Below are positions 1 to 6,590 of a stretch of 6,648 bases of DNA, in pieces; positions within the stretch are counted from its first letter, which is position 1, and each line of letters opens with the position of its first letter. Source of the stretch: Thermoprotei archaeon (GTDB lineage: Archaea > Thermoproteota > Thermoprotei > QMSL01 > B3-G16); NCBI GenBank assembly GCA_003649665.1, contig QMSL01000077.1:1-6648 (forward strand), in the 5' to 3' direction. The notes under the pieces are model-generated. The model searched no databases. It saw only the letters and a program-made list of their open reading frames with translations, and was not told the origin of the DNA. Both the position numbers and the translations under genes were made by a program.

Positions 1-199
1 CAATTTTTCCTCCCTCAATTCTAATCTTACTTGTGGAATGCGCGTAGTACGGTATTGCCTTAGCTGGAGGTACACTTATTTTATCCCCCTCACGTACTGG
101 AGCTCCGAAGATTTCTCCCTCTCCTCTTACTATCTCCATTATTGCTGGTCCTTCTACGTTTATGCACTCATCTTTCCGAAGTTCTATGAGCAATGCCAT
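1..199 (-). CDS. Probable Clp1/Grc3-type polynucleotide 5'-hydroxyl kinase, N-terminal fragment
   Basis: The gene runs off the left edge, leaving 66 codons and one base. The visible protein starts MALLIELRKDECINVEGPA, then has a short beta-rich stretch with EGEIFGAPVREGDKISVP at about residues 27-44 and a proline/tyrosine segment after it. The pattern GPA, then a 'G-x-hydrophobic-x-x-x-G' unit, then 'G-D-x-hydrophobic-x-V-P' resembles the N-terminal beta domain that precedes the P-loop kinase core in archaeal Clp1/Grc3 proteins. Those enzymes phosphorylate RNA 5'-OH ends. The catalytic domain is outside the window, so the call rests on the N-terminal pattern only. ATG at 199-197 is chosen. 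A GTG directly upstream in frame (202-200) is an alternative and adds one residue. No ribosome binding site is visible, which fits a leaderless transcript. The gene diverges from nadE across 58 nt. Confidence 0.55.
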   Translation of the reverse strand, partial: MALLIELRKDECINVEGPAIMEIVRGEGEIFGAPVREGDKISVPPAKAIPYYAHSTSKIRIEGGKI

Positions 200-257
200 C
201 ACTAAAGTAATTTAATTTATTAACCTACGTATAGATAACTATATCCTGCAGACCACT
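200..257. promoter_or_regulatory. Divergent promoter region between RNA kinase fragment and nadE
   Basis: This 58-nt AT-rich gap must carry promoters for both flanking genes. The run TTTAATTTATTAA at 211-223 is TATA-like on both strands. A second AT-rich block, ATAGATAACTATAT, lies at 231-244 and is close to the -26 position relative to the nadE ATG at 258. Neither gene has a Shine-Dalgarno site here, so both transcripts are probably leaderless or nearly so. Which AT block serves which gene cannot be settled from sequence alone. Confidence 0.4.
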
Positions 258-1058
258 ATGCCCCTATCAATAGATATGTTAAAAATAGATACTGAGAAAG
301 TCGCTCAAAAGATAGTGAATGGGATAAGGGAATATATGGGCAAAGTCGGTGTCAAGAAGGCTGTTATTGGTGTTAGCGGTGGTGTAGATAGTTCTACCGT
401 ACTAGCATTAGCCGTAAAGGCATTAGGATCTAATAACGTAACCGCTTTGATAATGCCCGATCCCGAAGCGACACCGAGGGAGGACATAGAGGATGCTATA
501 TCCATAGTCAAGAAGTTCAACGTAAATATGGAATACATAGAAATAGGAAAGATATATCGTGCCTATACTGAGTCGATTCCCTTCTTTGATCCCAATGCGA
601 GGAAGGCAAATGGCAATTTAAAAGCGAGGATAAGGATGTGCCTTCTATATTATTATGCAAACACCCATAACGCATTAGTCCTTGGCACTGGTGATAGAAG
701 TGAAATACTAATAGGTTACTTCACTAAGTACGGTGATGGAGGCGTGGATTTACTTCCAATAGGTGATTTGTATAAGACTCAGGTACGTCAGTTAGCATTG
801 AGCTTAGGAGTTCCGAAGAATATCGCATATAAGCCAAGTAGTCCAAGGCTATGGCCTGGACATATGGCGGAAGAAGAGCTTGGATTAAGTTATAATGAAA
901 TAGACATAATACTCTTCGCCTTCTACGACTTAGGCATGGATCTAGAGGCTATCGCGAGGGAATCTGGGATCCCATTGGATAAAGTTAGAAGAGTTATGGA
1001 TATGGTGCGCAATAGTGAGCATAAACGAAGAGTACCGCCAATAATAAAAGTTAGATAA
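258..1058 (+). CDS. nadE: NH3-dependent NAD+ synthetase
   Basis: This enzyme amidates deamido-NAD+ (nicotinate adenine dinucleotide) to NAD+ using ATP and ammonia, the last step of NAD biosynthesis in the cytoplasm. The 266-residue protein has the N-type ATP pyrophosphatase P-loop SGGVDSS at 40-46. It also has the conserved NLKARIRM segment at 120-127, GTGDRSE at 143-149, the PIGDLYKTQVRQLA segment at 167-180, and the SPRLWPG...EEELG region at 195-209, all in the order expected for NadE. There is no N-terminal nitrilase/glutaminase domain, so it is the single-domain ammonia-using form, and its length is normal for archaea. The ATG at 258 gives MPLSIDMLKIDTE. A second ATG at 276 (residue 7) would give MLKIDTEKVAQKIV, which begins more like typical archaeal NadE proteins and is a real alternative start. 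Its 3' end overlaps the convergent gene by 8 bases. Confidence 0.95.
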   Translation: MPLSIDMLKIDTEKVAQKIVNGIREYMGKVGVKKAVIGVSGGVDSSTVLALAVKALGSNNVTALIMPDPEATPREDIEDAISIVKKFNVNMEYIEIGKIYRAYTESIPFFDPNARKANGNLKARIRMCLLYYYANTHNALVLGTGDRSEILIGYFTKYGDGGVDLLPIGDLYKTQVRQLALSLGVPKNIAYKPSSPRLWPGHMAEEELGLSYNEIDIILFAFYDLGMDLEAIARESGIPLDKVRRVMDMVRNSEHKRRVPPIIKVR

Positions 1059-1803
1059 ACCTAGTTAGTTCAACCGAAGTCTCCTCCTTTATTTTAACTT
1101 TAGGTAGCTTATCTGTAGCATCTATAACTCCAATGGGTTTCCTAACTATAAACCCAAGCTCTACTAGTTTATACATTACCTCTCGCGGATTTTTAACTCC
1201 TAATGATTCAAGGTCTAGGAGAAAACGTAGCTCCCCCACACTATGGTACCTATTAAGATATATTATCGCCTTACGTACGTCTTCTTCGTATTCCTCAAGT
1301 TTGGCAACTGGTTCTTCTCTTACCTTTACTACCTTTAATTCCTGTTTACTCTTTTCTTCACTCTTTACCTCCTCTTTTCTCTCCTCCTTAGCGCCAACTT
1401 CCACCTCTAATTCTTCTTCCTCACTCCATTTGAAGAGTGGACTTATCCTACTGAGACGTGATGTCCTTCTCCTCTCTTTAGGAGAAGTTCTTACGGCCTT
1501 TGTTTTTGTTATTGTCTTTAATTTACTTATTCCTCCTGTGAGCACCCCCTGATCTTCAATAGGCACTTCAGGTGATGTAACTCCTTCGGGCATGGGTAAT
1601 GCTAATTCGTCTTTATCCACTTCCTTAAATTCTCCGAGAGGTTTTAACTCACCTTTGGTTACAAGGTCATTGACTATTACAGAAAGGGTTATCAACCCTA
1701 TATTATTCTCCTCTGCCCACTTTTTCATATCCTCTAGTAAGACCTTCCCCTTACTTTTTACGTACTCTTTGAACTTATTGACAAGTGTTTCGTAGGTATT
1801 CAT
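1051..1803 (-). CDS. Hypothetical protein, winged-helix-like ends joined by a charged linker
   Basis: I do not recognise this 250-residue protein. Residues 1-60 look like a small helical winged-helix-type domain (LVNKFKEYVKSKGKVLLEDM, then a second helix and GELKPLG). Residues 96-120 are rich in Lys/Arg (SPKERRRTSRLSR), and residues 127-165 are a highly charged, Glu/Lys-rich, probably disordered or coiled linker. Residues 168-225 form a second helical domain (EEDVRKAIIYLNRYHSVGELRFLLDLESLG...PREVMYKLVELGFIVRKPIGV) whose 'LVELGFI-V-RKPIGVI' ending looks like a wing. Basic plus winged-helix character suggests nucleic acid binding or a chromatin or replication role, but that is inference. It starts 41 nt after the phosphohexomutase stop codon on the same strand, so the two are probably co-transcribed. 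The ATG at 1803-1801 has only a weak GAGACGAG purine run before it. It ends inside the 3' end of nadE. No predicted membrane segment or signal peptide. Confidence 0.75.
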   Translation of the reverse strand: MNTYETLVNKFKEYVKSKGKVLLEDMKKWAEENNIGLITLSVIVNDLVTKGELKPLGEFKEVDKDELALPMPEGVTSPEVPIEDQGVLTGGISKLKTITKTKAVRTSPKERRRTSRLSRISPLFKWSEEEELEVEVGAKEERKEEVKSEEKSKQELKVVKVREEPVAKLEEYEEDVRKAIIYLNRYHSVGELRFLLDLESLGVKNPREVMYKLVELGFIVRKPIGVIDATDKLPKVKIKEETSVELTRFI

Positions 1804-1844
1804 TCTCGTCTCAGTATTAGATAGTAATTCTAAGTGTGTTAAAT

Positions 1845-3224
1845 CTATCCCTTTCTTTTTGCCTCATCTATTGCCTCCTCTAGCATTCTTTTGGCCTCAT
1901 TAACTATTGTGTTAAGTTTTGCCTCTTCCTCTGCCTCGGCATATATTCTAAATATCGGCTCAGTACCGCTGGGCCTGATGAGAACCCACGCCTTCTTATC
2001 ATACCATATTTTAACTCCATCTATATACTCGGCACTCAACTCCTTGGTCATATCCCTTAAAATCTCAACTACTTTCTCCTTTAGCTCATTGGGACAGGGA
2101 TATCTTAGCTTAGCCTGATGATATGTTGGTAGCTTTGACATTAGTTTAGATAATTGCTCCCCAGTTTGCGCCAATATGTCAAGTATTAGCGCAGTAGTCA
2201 TAGTTCCATCTCTTACTGGATGGTGAGGCCCGAAGAACACCCCTCCGTTTTCCTCAACTCCTAATGGTGCATTTAGCTCCATCATCTTACGCGATACGTA
2301 AATGCTCCCAACCTTTGTGTATACAACTTTACCTCCATGCTTCTTAGCTACTTCCTCTATTATAACCGATGAGCTAACGGGTGTTACTACTACCTCCCCT
2401 GGATGCGTGCTTAAATAATAATCAACTATAAGAGCACCACTCTTATCTCCCCAATATATAGTGCCTCGCTCATCTACAAATAATGCCCTATCACCATCTC
2501 CATCATGAGCAACACCAAAGTCAGCTCCAGATGAAATTACAGCAGAGGCTAGGGCCTCTAAATTATCTAACCTCGGTTCCGGTTCCCTTCCAGGAAAATC
2601 TCCATCTAAGTTTCCATTTATCGTAAGTGCCTTACAGTTCAGTTCTCTTAATAATCTAGGTGTAGTTAGGCTACCAACACTGTTAATAGGATCCACTACT
2701 ACCGTAAACTTTCTTCTCCTTATTTCATCGACGTCGATATGCCTCATTACAGCTCTTATGTAGGTATCTATGTACTCTTCGTTACTACAGGTAATGTACT
2801 TGCCCACGTTCCTCCAGTTAACTAGTGAGAACTTCTGTTTAAAGTATATCTCTTCAACTTTCTTCTCACGCTCTCTATCTATCTCCACTCCATCATTTGC
2901 CATTACCTTAATACCATTATATTCAGGTGGATTATGAGATGCTGTGATCATTACTCCAAAGTCAAACCCCATATTCTTTACTGAGAACTGCAATGCTGGT
3001 GTTGTTATTAATCCTACATCCCATACATCACATCCTGTAGCCATTAATCCGCTGGCTATTGCTCGCGCTACTATATCGCCTGTTTTACGTACATCTCTTC
3101 CAAGAAGGCACTTCCCTCCTTTAAAGAACGTTCCTATGGCCATACCGATACGCACTATATCATCAACGTTAAGTTCCTCCCCTAGGATAAACCTTATTCC
3201 ATTTGTTCCAAAGAGCCTTTTCAT
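1845..3224 (-). CDS. Phosphohexomutase (phosphoglucomutase/phosphomannomutase/phosphoglucosamine mutase family)
   Basis: Alpha-D-phosphohexomutases move phosphate between C1 and C6 of hexose phosphates through a phosphoserine and a bisphosphorylated intermediate, feeding nucleotide-sugar, glycogen and glycosylation pathways. The 459-residue protein has the full four-domain signature. The N-terminal FGTNGIR is at 5-11. The catalytic loop TASHNPPEYNG (94-104) has Ser96 as the phosphoserine. The metal-binding loop DGDGDR is at 241-246, with Asp241, 243 and 245. The sugar-specificity loop GVEENGG is at 322-328, and the C-terminal phosphate-binding loop RPSGTEP is at 417-423. All key residues are present and the length is typical. 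The EENGG loop and overall pattern match crenarchaeal homologues, which often accept glucose, mannose and glucosamine phosphates, so glmM versus pgm/manB cannot be chosen here. Residue 8 is Asn where many relatives have Asp (FGTDGVR). The ATG at 3224-3222 is supported by a good Shine-Dalgarno site. It is the first gene of a likely two-gene minus-strand unit. Confidence 0.93.
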   Translation of the reverse strand: MKRLFGTNGIRFILGEELNVDDIVRIGMAIGTFFKGGKCLLGRDVRKTGDIVARAIASGLMATGCDVWDVGLITTPALQFSVKNMGFDFGVMITASHNPPEYNGIKVMANDGVEIDREREKKVEEIYFKQKFSLVNWRNVGKYITCSNEEYIDTYIRAVMRHIDVDEIRRRKFTVVVDPINSVGSLTTPRLLRELNCKALTINGNLDGDFPGREPEPRLDNLEALASAVISSGADFGVAHDGDGDRALFVDERGTIYWGDKSGALIVDYYLSTHPGEVVVTPVSSSVIIEEVAKKHGGKVVYTKVGSIYVSRKMMELNAPLGVEENGGVFFGPHHPVRDGTMTTALILDILAQTGEQLSKLMSKLPTYHQAKLRYPCPNELKEKVVEILRDMTKELSAEYIDGVKIWYDKKAWVLIRPSGTEPIFRIYAEAEEEAKLNTIVNEAKRMLEEAIDEAKRKG

Positions 3225-3233
3225 GAAATGGCG

Positions 3234-3240
3234 CCTCCCT
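3234..3240 (-). promoter_or_regulatory. Shine-Dalgarno site of the phosphohexomutase gene
   Basis: Read on the minus strand this is AGGGAGG, ending 9 nt before the ATG at 3224. It matches the archaeal anti-Shine-Dalgarno core and fixes the start. It also means this transcript has a leader, unlike the apparently leaderless plus-strand gene next to it. Confidence 0.7.
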
Positions 3241-3265
3241 TCAGACGTATGTTTAGATAAAGCGA

Positions 3266-3280
3266 GGTAATATTAAAATG
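3266..3280 (-). promoter_or_regulatory. Candidate TATA box for the phosphohexomutase unit
   Basis: On the minus strand this reads CATTTTAATATTACC. A start of transcription about 26 nt downstream (near 3247) would leave a leader of about 20-25 nt that includes the Shine-Dalgarno site at 3240-3234. A second AT-rich block nearer the gene (3250-3258) would start transcription past that site, so it is less likely. Confidence 0.45.
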
Positions 3281-3287
3281 ACTCCTT

Positions 3288-3303
3288 GATATAACTTTTA
3301 TTA
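3288..3303 (+). promoter_or_regulatory. Candidate TATA box for the MoxR/VWA operon
   Basis: The AT-rich run GATATAACTTTTATTA begins about 30 nt before the ATG at 3318. Its centre near 3293-3296 is at the spacing expected for a leaderless archaeal transcript that starts at or next to the ATG. No Shine-Dalgarno site precedes that ATG, which agrees. Confidence 0.5.
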
Positions 3304-3317
3304 CGAGGCAATAGTTA

Positions 3318-4229
3318 ATGGAGGAAAACGTCATTAGGAAAATACTTGAAGCCGTTAAGAAAGCATCGCGTGAAGAGGAGCGTATTCAAATAGTTCTCAA
3401 AGGCCAGTATCTTGAGGCTTATGAGCTTTTAAAGGACTCTGAAGCAGCTGGACTTACCCCTGCTATAATTGGTCCTCCAGGTGTTGGAAAGACTCTGATA
3501 TGTAGGTATTACGCCATGATGACAGGCAGACCGTTCTTCTGGGTTACACTAGATGAAGGAACTAAACCTTCTCATTTAATAGGCTCATTTAATCCAGCCG
3601 TAGTGCTCGAAAAAGGCTTTACTATAGAGGCATTCGAGCCAGGCCCTCTTACATTAGCGATGGTATTGGGTGGAGTCTTTGTAGCTAATGAGCTCAATAG
3701 AGCAAGTGAATACGTACAGAATGTCTTCTTAGAGCCGCTAGAGGAGCGATCCTATTATATACCTCATATAGGAAGGATAAAAGCTGAATCCTCCTTCTTC
3801 TTTATAGCTAGCATGAATCCTTCCGAGCTAGCTGGTGTTCATAGAATAAGCGAGGCATTAAGAGATAGAATCCAAGTATGGATAACGCTTACCTATCCCG
3901 ATAGGGAGACAGAACTTGAGATAGTTCGCCTACATTGTAAGGAGTACTATATACCAAACGATGTTCTAGAGAAGATATATGATATCGTTTCAAGAACTCG
4001 TAGTCATTCAGCAATTGAGAAACCAGCATCGATAAGGGCAACAATATCAATAGCGAAGCTTACTGCTGAGTACTTAAAGAGAGAGGGATCTATTAGCGAT
4101 GAGGAGCTAGCTAAAATAGCTAAGCACGTACTAATAGGATCGATAAAGACTAGGCCTGGCGTGAAGCGAGAAGAAGTAGTAAAATCGATAATCGAAGACG
4201 TTCTTAAAACAAAGGAGGTGGTCATTTGA
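3318..4229 (+). CDS. MoxR-family AAA+ ATPase (AAA_5-like), partner of the downstream VWA protein
   Basis: MoxR ATPases form hexameric rings that usually work with a VWA-domain partner to remodel or activate a client complex, often by inserting a metal or cofactor. The 303-residue protein has Walker A GPPGVGKT at 52-59. The Walker B region is VFVANELNRA at 120-129, followed by the family's 'VQNVFLEPLEER' segment. Sensor 1 is ASMNPSE (Asn167), the candidate arginine finger is in EALRDR (Arg182/184), and a SIRA sensor-2 type helix has Arg240. The short C-terminal helical lid ends at 303, normal for MoxR. Walker B position 124 is Asn (codon AAT) where most MoxR proteins have Asp (typically ADEINRA), while the catalytic Glu125 is kept. 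The gene probably starts from a leaderless transcript. Its stop overlaps the start of the VWA gene, so the two are translationally coupled. The subfamily and the client are unknown. Confidence 0.88.
   Translation: MEENVIRKILEAVKKASREEERIQIVLKGQYLEAYELLKDSEAAGLTPAIIGPPGVGKTLICRYYAMMTGRPFFWVTLDEGTKPSHLIGSFNPAVVLEKGFTIEAFEPGPLTLAMVLGGVFVANELNRASEYVQNVFLEPLEERSYYIPHIGRIKAESSFFFIASMNPSELAGVHRISEALRDRIQVWITLTYPDRETELEIVRLHCKEYYIPNDVLEKIYDIVSRTRSHSAIEKPASIRATISIAKLTAEYLKREGSISDEELAKIAKHVLIGSIKTRPGVKREEVVKSIIEDVLKTKEVVI
4214..4220 (+). promoter_or_regulatory. Shine-Dalgarno site deciding the TTG start of the VWA gene
   Basis: GGAGGTG is a near-perfect match to the archaeal 16S rRNA 3' end. It sits 5 nt before the TTG at 4226, inside the last codons of the ATPase gene. 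This supports TTG, rather than any later ATG, as the start and fits coupled translation within one operon. Confidence 0.8.
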
Positions 4230-6277
4230 AGAACTTAAGCATAGAGGAGTTCTCGATAGAGTTCGTAAGGCGGCTTAGATCACATTGTGAGGTAAATCGC
4301 TTAAAGCCATCCGTTAGGCAGACAATAGCATTAACCAAATTATTAAATGCTATGTTAAAGAGAAAGGGCAGTCTGCAGGTTGATGACTATGTGAGAGCTG
4401 CTCTTGCGATTACTCCTCCTGAGCTTAAGGATACTGCCTTGTTAGTTCTTCAGGAGCTCTTCGGTTATGTTCATCGTAAATACAGTCGTCAGCCTATTCC
4501 TCTCCTCCCTCTTTTTCCCGTTCTCTTTCGAAATAGAATACTTCCCCTATTCGAACTCCTTGATGAAAAGGCTAGGCGTATATTATCGAAAGTAATCTCA
4601 GGAAATCCAAGCGCACTTGAAGATTACCGTAATCTAGCTATGGAAGATCCAGTTAAGGCTGCAAGAGTATACCATAGACTAAAGACATTAAACATCCCCT
4701 CTAACGTAAAGCGAGAATACGCTACTACGCTTTCTGAAAGCATAAAAACTCTTTCTCAATTTAGTGAAGTAGTAAGGATAGTCAAGGTACTTCCTTCTGA
4801 TATAAATAGAATACTGCAGGATGCATATGAGAAGTATAGCCTTAGTGAAGCCTATAGGTTAGCCGACAGAATCGATAGCATACTAAATTCAAACATGCGC
4901 GAGCTCATAGTTAAATACTATTGGAATAGGTCAAGACACGATGGCAGGACGTTCCCATTTGAGGAAGTAGCCTTATCTCCTGCGCCTGTTAAAGAGTGGA
5001 AGTTACTTCTTCAGGAAGCATTAAAACACGAAATTAATAAGGCCATGCAATCCAAAAATCCTCTACAGAAGCTAAAGGATCTTGAGAGACAGATTAAAAA
5101 TTACATAGACATGTATGACGAGAAATGGTGTGTAAAACCGCTAAAGAAATGTTTAAGTATAGTTAGAAAGCATATAAAAGAGCTTTCTAGAGGTCAAGAA
5201 CAGAAGTCACGCACTCTACTTAGCCTCTTTAAGAGGAGGCCTAAGATGAAACCAGATCAAATAGCTAACATGAATTATGATGAAGCATACAAACTATTAG
5301 GTCAATATGATGTGAACTATGATGAACTTCTTAGACAAGCCCTCCAAAGGGAAAATTATGAAGTCATTGCAGCTATGGCTCATAGAGATCTAGCTAGAAC
5401 CGTAAAAGCTGCTAAGAGATATGGTGTCCTTCCTCAAGTACTTAAGTGTCTTACTGCAGGTCCTGGTGAGAACTTATTAAAGGAGTGGTATAGATCTCGT
5501 AGACGACTAAGCCCCCCTCTTAGATACCTAGTGAAGAATTACGTTAAAGAGGTCCTAATAAAGCTAAGTAGATCCTATACGATCTCTAATCTAGGCGGTC
5601 TTGAGGGAGGATTCCTCCCAAGCTATACTCTCAGACCTTATGAACCAGGAGAAGATCCATCTCTTGTAGATGTAGAGGAATCGCTAGATAACATAATATC
5701 CCAAGGAAAGATTCCGAAGTATATACGCTATGAGGATCTTCTTACCTTAAGTGAGGAGAAGGGAAAGGCTGCTATCATAATGTTAAATGACATAAGCGGA
5801 AGTATGGCCGGGGAGAAGGAGTTCTACATGAGCCTATGTAGTATGATGCTACTCTATGCCTTTAGGAATGAAGACCTCGGACTTGCCTTCTTCGAATCCA
5901 ACACCTACGTGCTTAAGCGTATTGATGAAGATGCAGATATAGAAGATATTGCAGATGAATTACTTAGCGTTGAAGCGCTAGGCGGAACATGTATTACGGC
6001 CGCTCTTCTCTGGGCTCAAGAGCAATTCTCATTAAGTAGGGCTAAGAACAAGTTCTTAATAATCTTCTCTGATTGCGCATTCTACGATTATGAAAGCGCG
6101 CTTAAGCTTCTATCAAACTTACTGAAAACAGGAATTACCATATTCTCAATAGTCCCTGCATGGAGCTATGATGATCTTGTCGTGAAGACTATGATGAACA
6201 TGAACATACAGGTGATATTTGTCAAAAGCCTAGATGAACTACCTTATGTAATCGCTGAGATAGTCAATGCAATATAA
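4226..6277 (+). CDS. VWA-domain protein with intact MIDAS, CoxE-like, long helical N-terminus
   Basis: This 683-residue protein is the likely adaptor partner of the MoxR ATPase just upstream. Residues 1 to about 450 are almost entirely helical and charged, with no recognised enzyme domain. Residues 90-101 form a Pro-rich hydrophobic segment (PIPLLPLFPVLF). A conserved-looking bridge, RPYEPGEDPSLVDVEESLDN (470-489), leads into the C-terminal VWA domain (about 513-683). The metal-ion-dependent adhesion site is complete: DISGS with Asp522, Ser524 and Ser526; Thr588 in LGGT; and Asp616 in IIFSD. The protein ends with the VWA fold. This layout (helical N-terminus, terminal VWA) resembles ViaA and CoxE-type partners of MoxR proteins, but it is longer than ViaA (about 480 residues). 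The start is TTG, backed by the GGAGGTG site and the TTGA overlap. No signal peptide or clear transmembrane helix is seen, so it is probably cytoplasmic. The client is unknown. Confidence 0.88.
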   Translation: MKNLSIEEFSIEFVRRLRSHCEVNRLKPSVRQTIALTKLLNAMLKRKGSLQVDDYVRAALAITPPELKDTALLVLQELFGYVHRKYSRQPIPLLPLFPVLFRNRILPLFELLDEKARRILSKVISGNPSALEDYRNLAMEDPVKAARVYHRLKTLNIPSNVKREYATTLSESIKTLSQFSEVVRIVKVLPSDINRILQDAYEKYSLSEAYRLADRIDSILNSNMRELIVKYYWNRSRHDGRTFPFEEVALSPAPVKEWKLLLQEALKHEINKAMQSKNPLQKLKDLERQIKNYIDMYDEKWCVKPLKKCLSIVRKHIKELSRGQEQKSRTLLSLFKRRPKMKPDQIANMNYDEAYKLLGQYDVNYDELLRQALQRENYEVIAAMAHRDLARTVKAAKRYGVLPQVLKCLTAGPGENLLKEWYRSRRRLSPPLRYLVKNYVKEVLIKLSRSYTISNLGGLEGGFLPSYTLRPYEPGEDPSLVDVEESLDNIISQGKIPKYIRYEDLLTLSEEKGKAAIIMLNDISGSMAGEKEFYMSLCSMMLLYAFRNEDLGLAFFESNTYVLKRIDEDADIEDIADELLSVEALGGTCITAALLWAQEQFSLSRAKNKFLIIFSDCAFYDYESALKLLSNLLKTGITIFSIVPAWSYDDLVVKTMMNMNIQVIFVKSLDELPYVIAEIVNAI

Positions 6278-6293
6278 TTCTCACTTAAAGCTT

Positions 6294-6321
6294 GGAAGTC
6301 CTTCTTAAGGAAGATACTTCC
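6294..6321. terminator. Small hairpin between convergent genes, possible termination or processing element
   Basis: Two nested inverted pairs are visible: GGAAG at 6294-6298 with CTTCC at 6317-6321, and CTTC at 6301-6304 with GAAG at 6310-6313 around a TTAAG loop. The element lies 17 nt after the VWA stop codon and includes the stop codon of the convergent membrane-protein gene. There is no long T-run on either strand, so a classical archaeal oligo-T terminator is not evident and the role is tentative. Confidence 0.3.
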
Positions 6322-6544
6322 TTAGTATCATCCAGTTCACTATTAACATGATTAACATTATTATCAGGCTTATTATTGCGAGAAGCATACCATGAGGACC
6401 CCATGCTATCCCTATAGGTATGGGGAACGTTATTATGACTCCACTCGTAGTACCTGCTGAAGCTGAGAGCACAGCTGCTAATGATACAAGGAGCATGCCT
6501 ACTAATATTAGCGTAAAGCCAGTTAGGAATAGCTTAGTATTCAT
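6305..6544 (-). CDS. Small two-helix membrane protein, DUF131/TIGR00304-like
   Basis: The 79-residue protein starting at the ATG at 6544 begins MNTKLFLTGFTLILVGMLLV. It has one transmembrane helix at about 4-27, a short loop, the segment GVIITFPIPIGIAWGPHG (about 36-53), a second transmembrane helix at about 51-73, and a basic RKYLP end. The Gly-Val-hydrophobic stretch followed by P-I-P-I-x-hydrophobic-x-x-G between two helices is the mark of the archaeal DUF131 family of about 80 residues. No function is established for that family that I know of. The open frame continues upstream without a stop to an ATG at 6643, which would add 33 polar residues. I prefer the 6544 start because it gives the family's normal length and because a textbook TATA box lies inside that extension at the right distance. 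The sequence before the start (AGGGGCAGTTTA) has a weak purine run. The gene is convergent with the VWA gene. Confidence 0.65.
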   Translation of the reverse strand: MNTKLFLTGFTLILVGMLLVSLAAVLSASAGTTSGVIITFPIPIGIAWGPHGMLLAIISLIIMLIMLIVNWMILRKYLP

Positions 6545-6575
6545 TAAACTGCCCCTACTATGAAGAGCACTCCTA

Positions 6576-6590
6576 GGCCTTATATAGCTT
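6576..6590 (-). promoter_or_regulatory. TATA box of the small membrane protein gene
   Basis: Read on the minus strand it is AAGCTATATAAGGCC, a close match to the archaeal TATA consensus. Transcription would start about 26 nt downstream, near 6557, giving a leader of roughly 13 nt before the ATG at 6544. This is the clearest promoter in the window and argues against the longer in-frame start at 6643. Confidence 0.65.

Noticed and set aside
1286..1440. Pyrimidine-rich tract on the plus strand, resembling a low-complexity or triplex-forming element
   Set aside because: It is explained by Glu/Lys/Arg codons of the charged linker on the minus strand, and no regular repeat unit is present.
1133..1552. 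Open frame of 139 codons on the plus strand
   Set aside because: It is antisense to the charged-linker gene. Its Ser/Leu/Thr-rich translation is what the complement of Glu/Lys/Arg codons gives, with no domain pattern and no promoter.
2944..3270. Open frame of 108 codons on the plus strand
   Set aside because: It lies antisense over the N-terminal coding part of a clear phosphohexomutase, and its product has no recognisable features.
3225..3317. Possible small RNA such as a C/D box guide in the divergent gap
   Set aside because: No correctly spaced C and D box pair was found on either strand. The promoters and Shine-Dalgarno site account for the visible signals.
4004..4225. Open frame of 73 codons on the minus strand
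   Set aside because: It is antisense to the C-terminal lid of the ATPase gene, with no start signals and no homology pattern.
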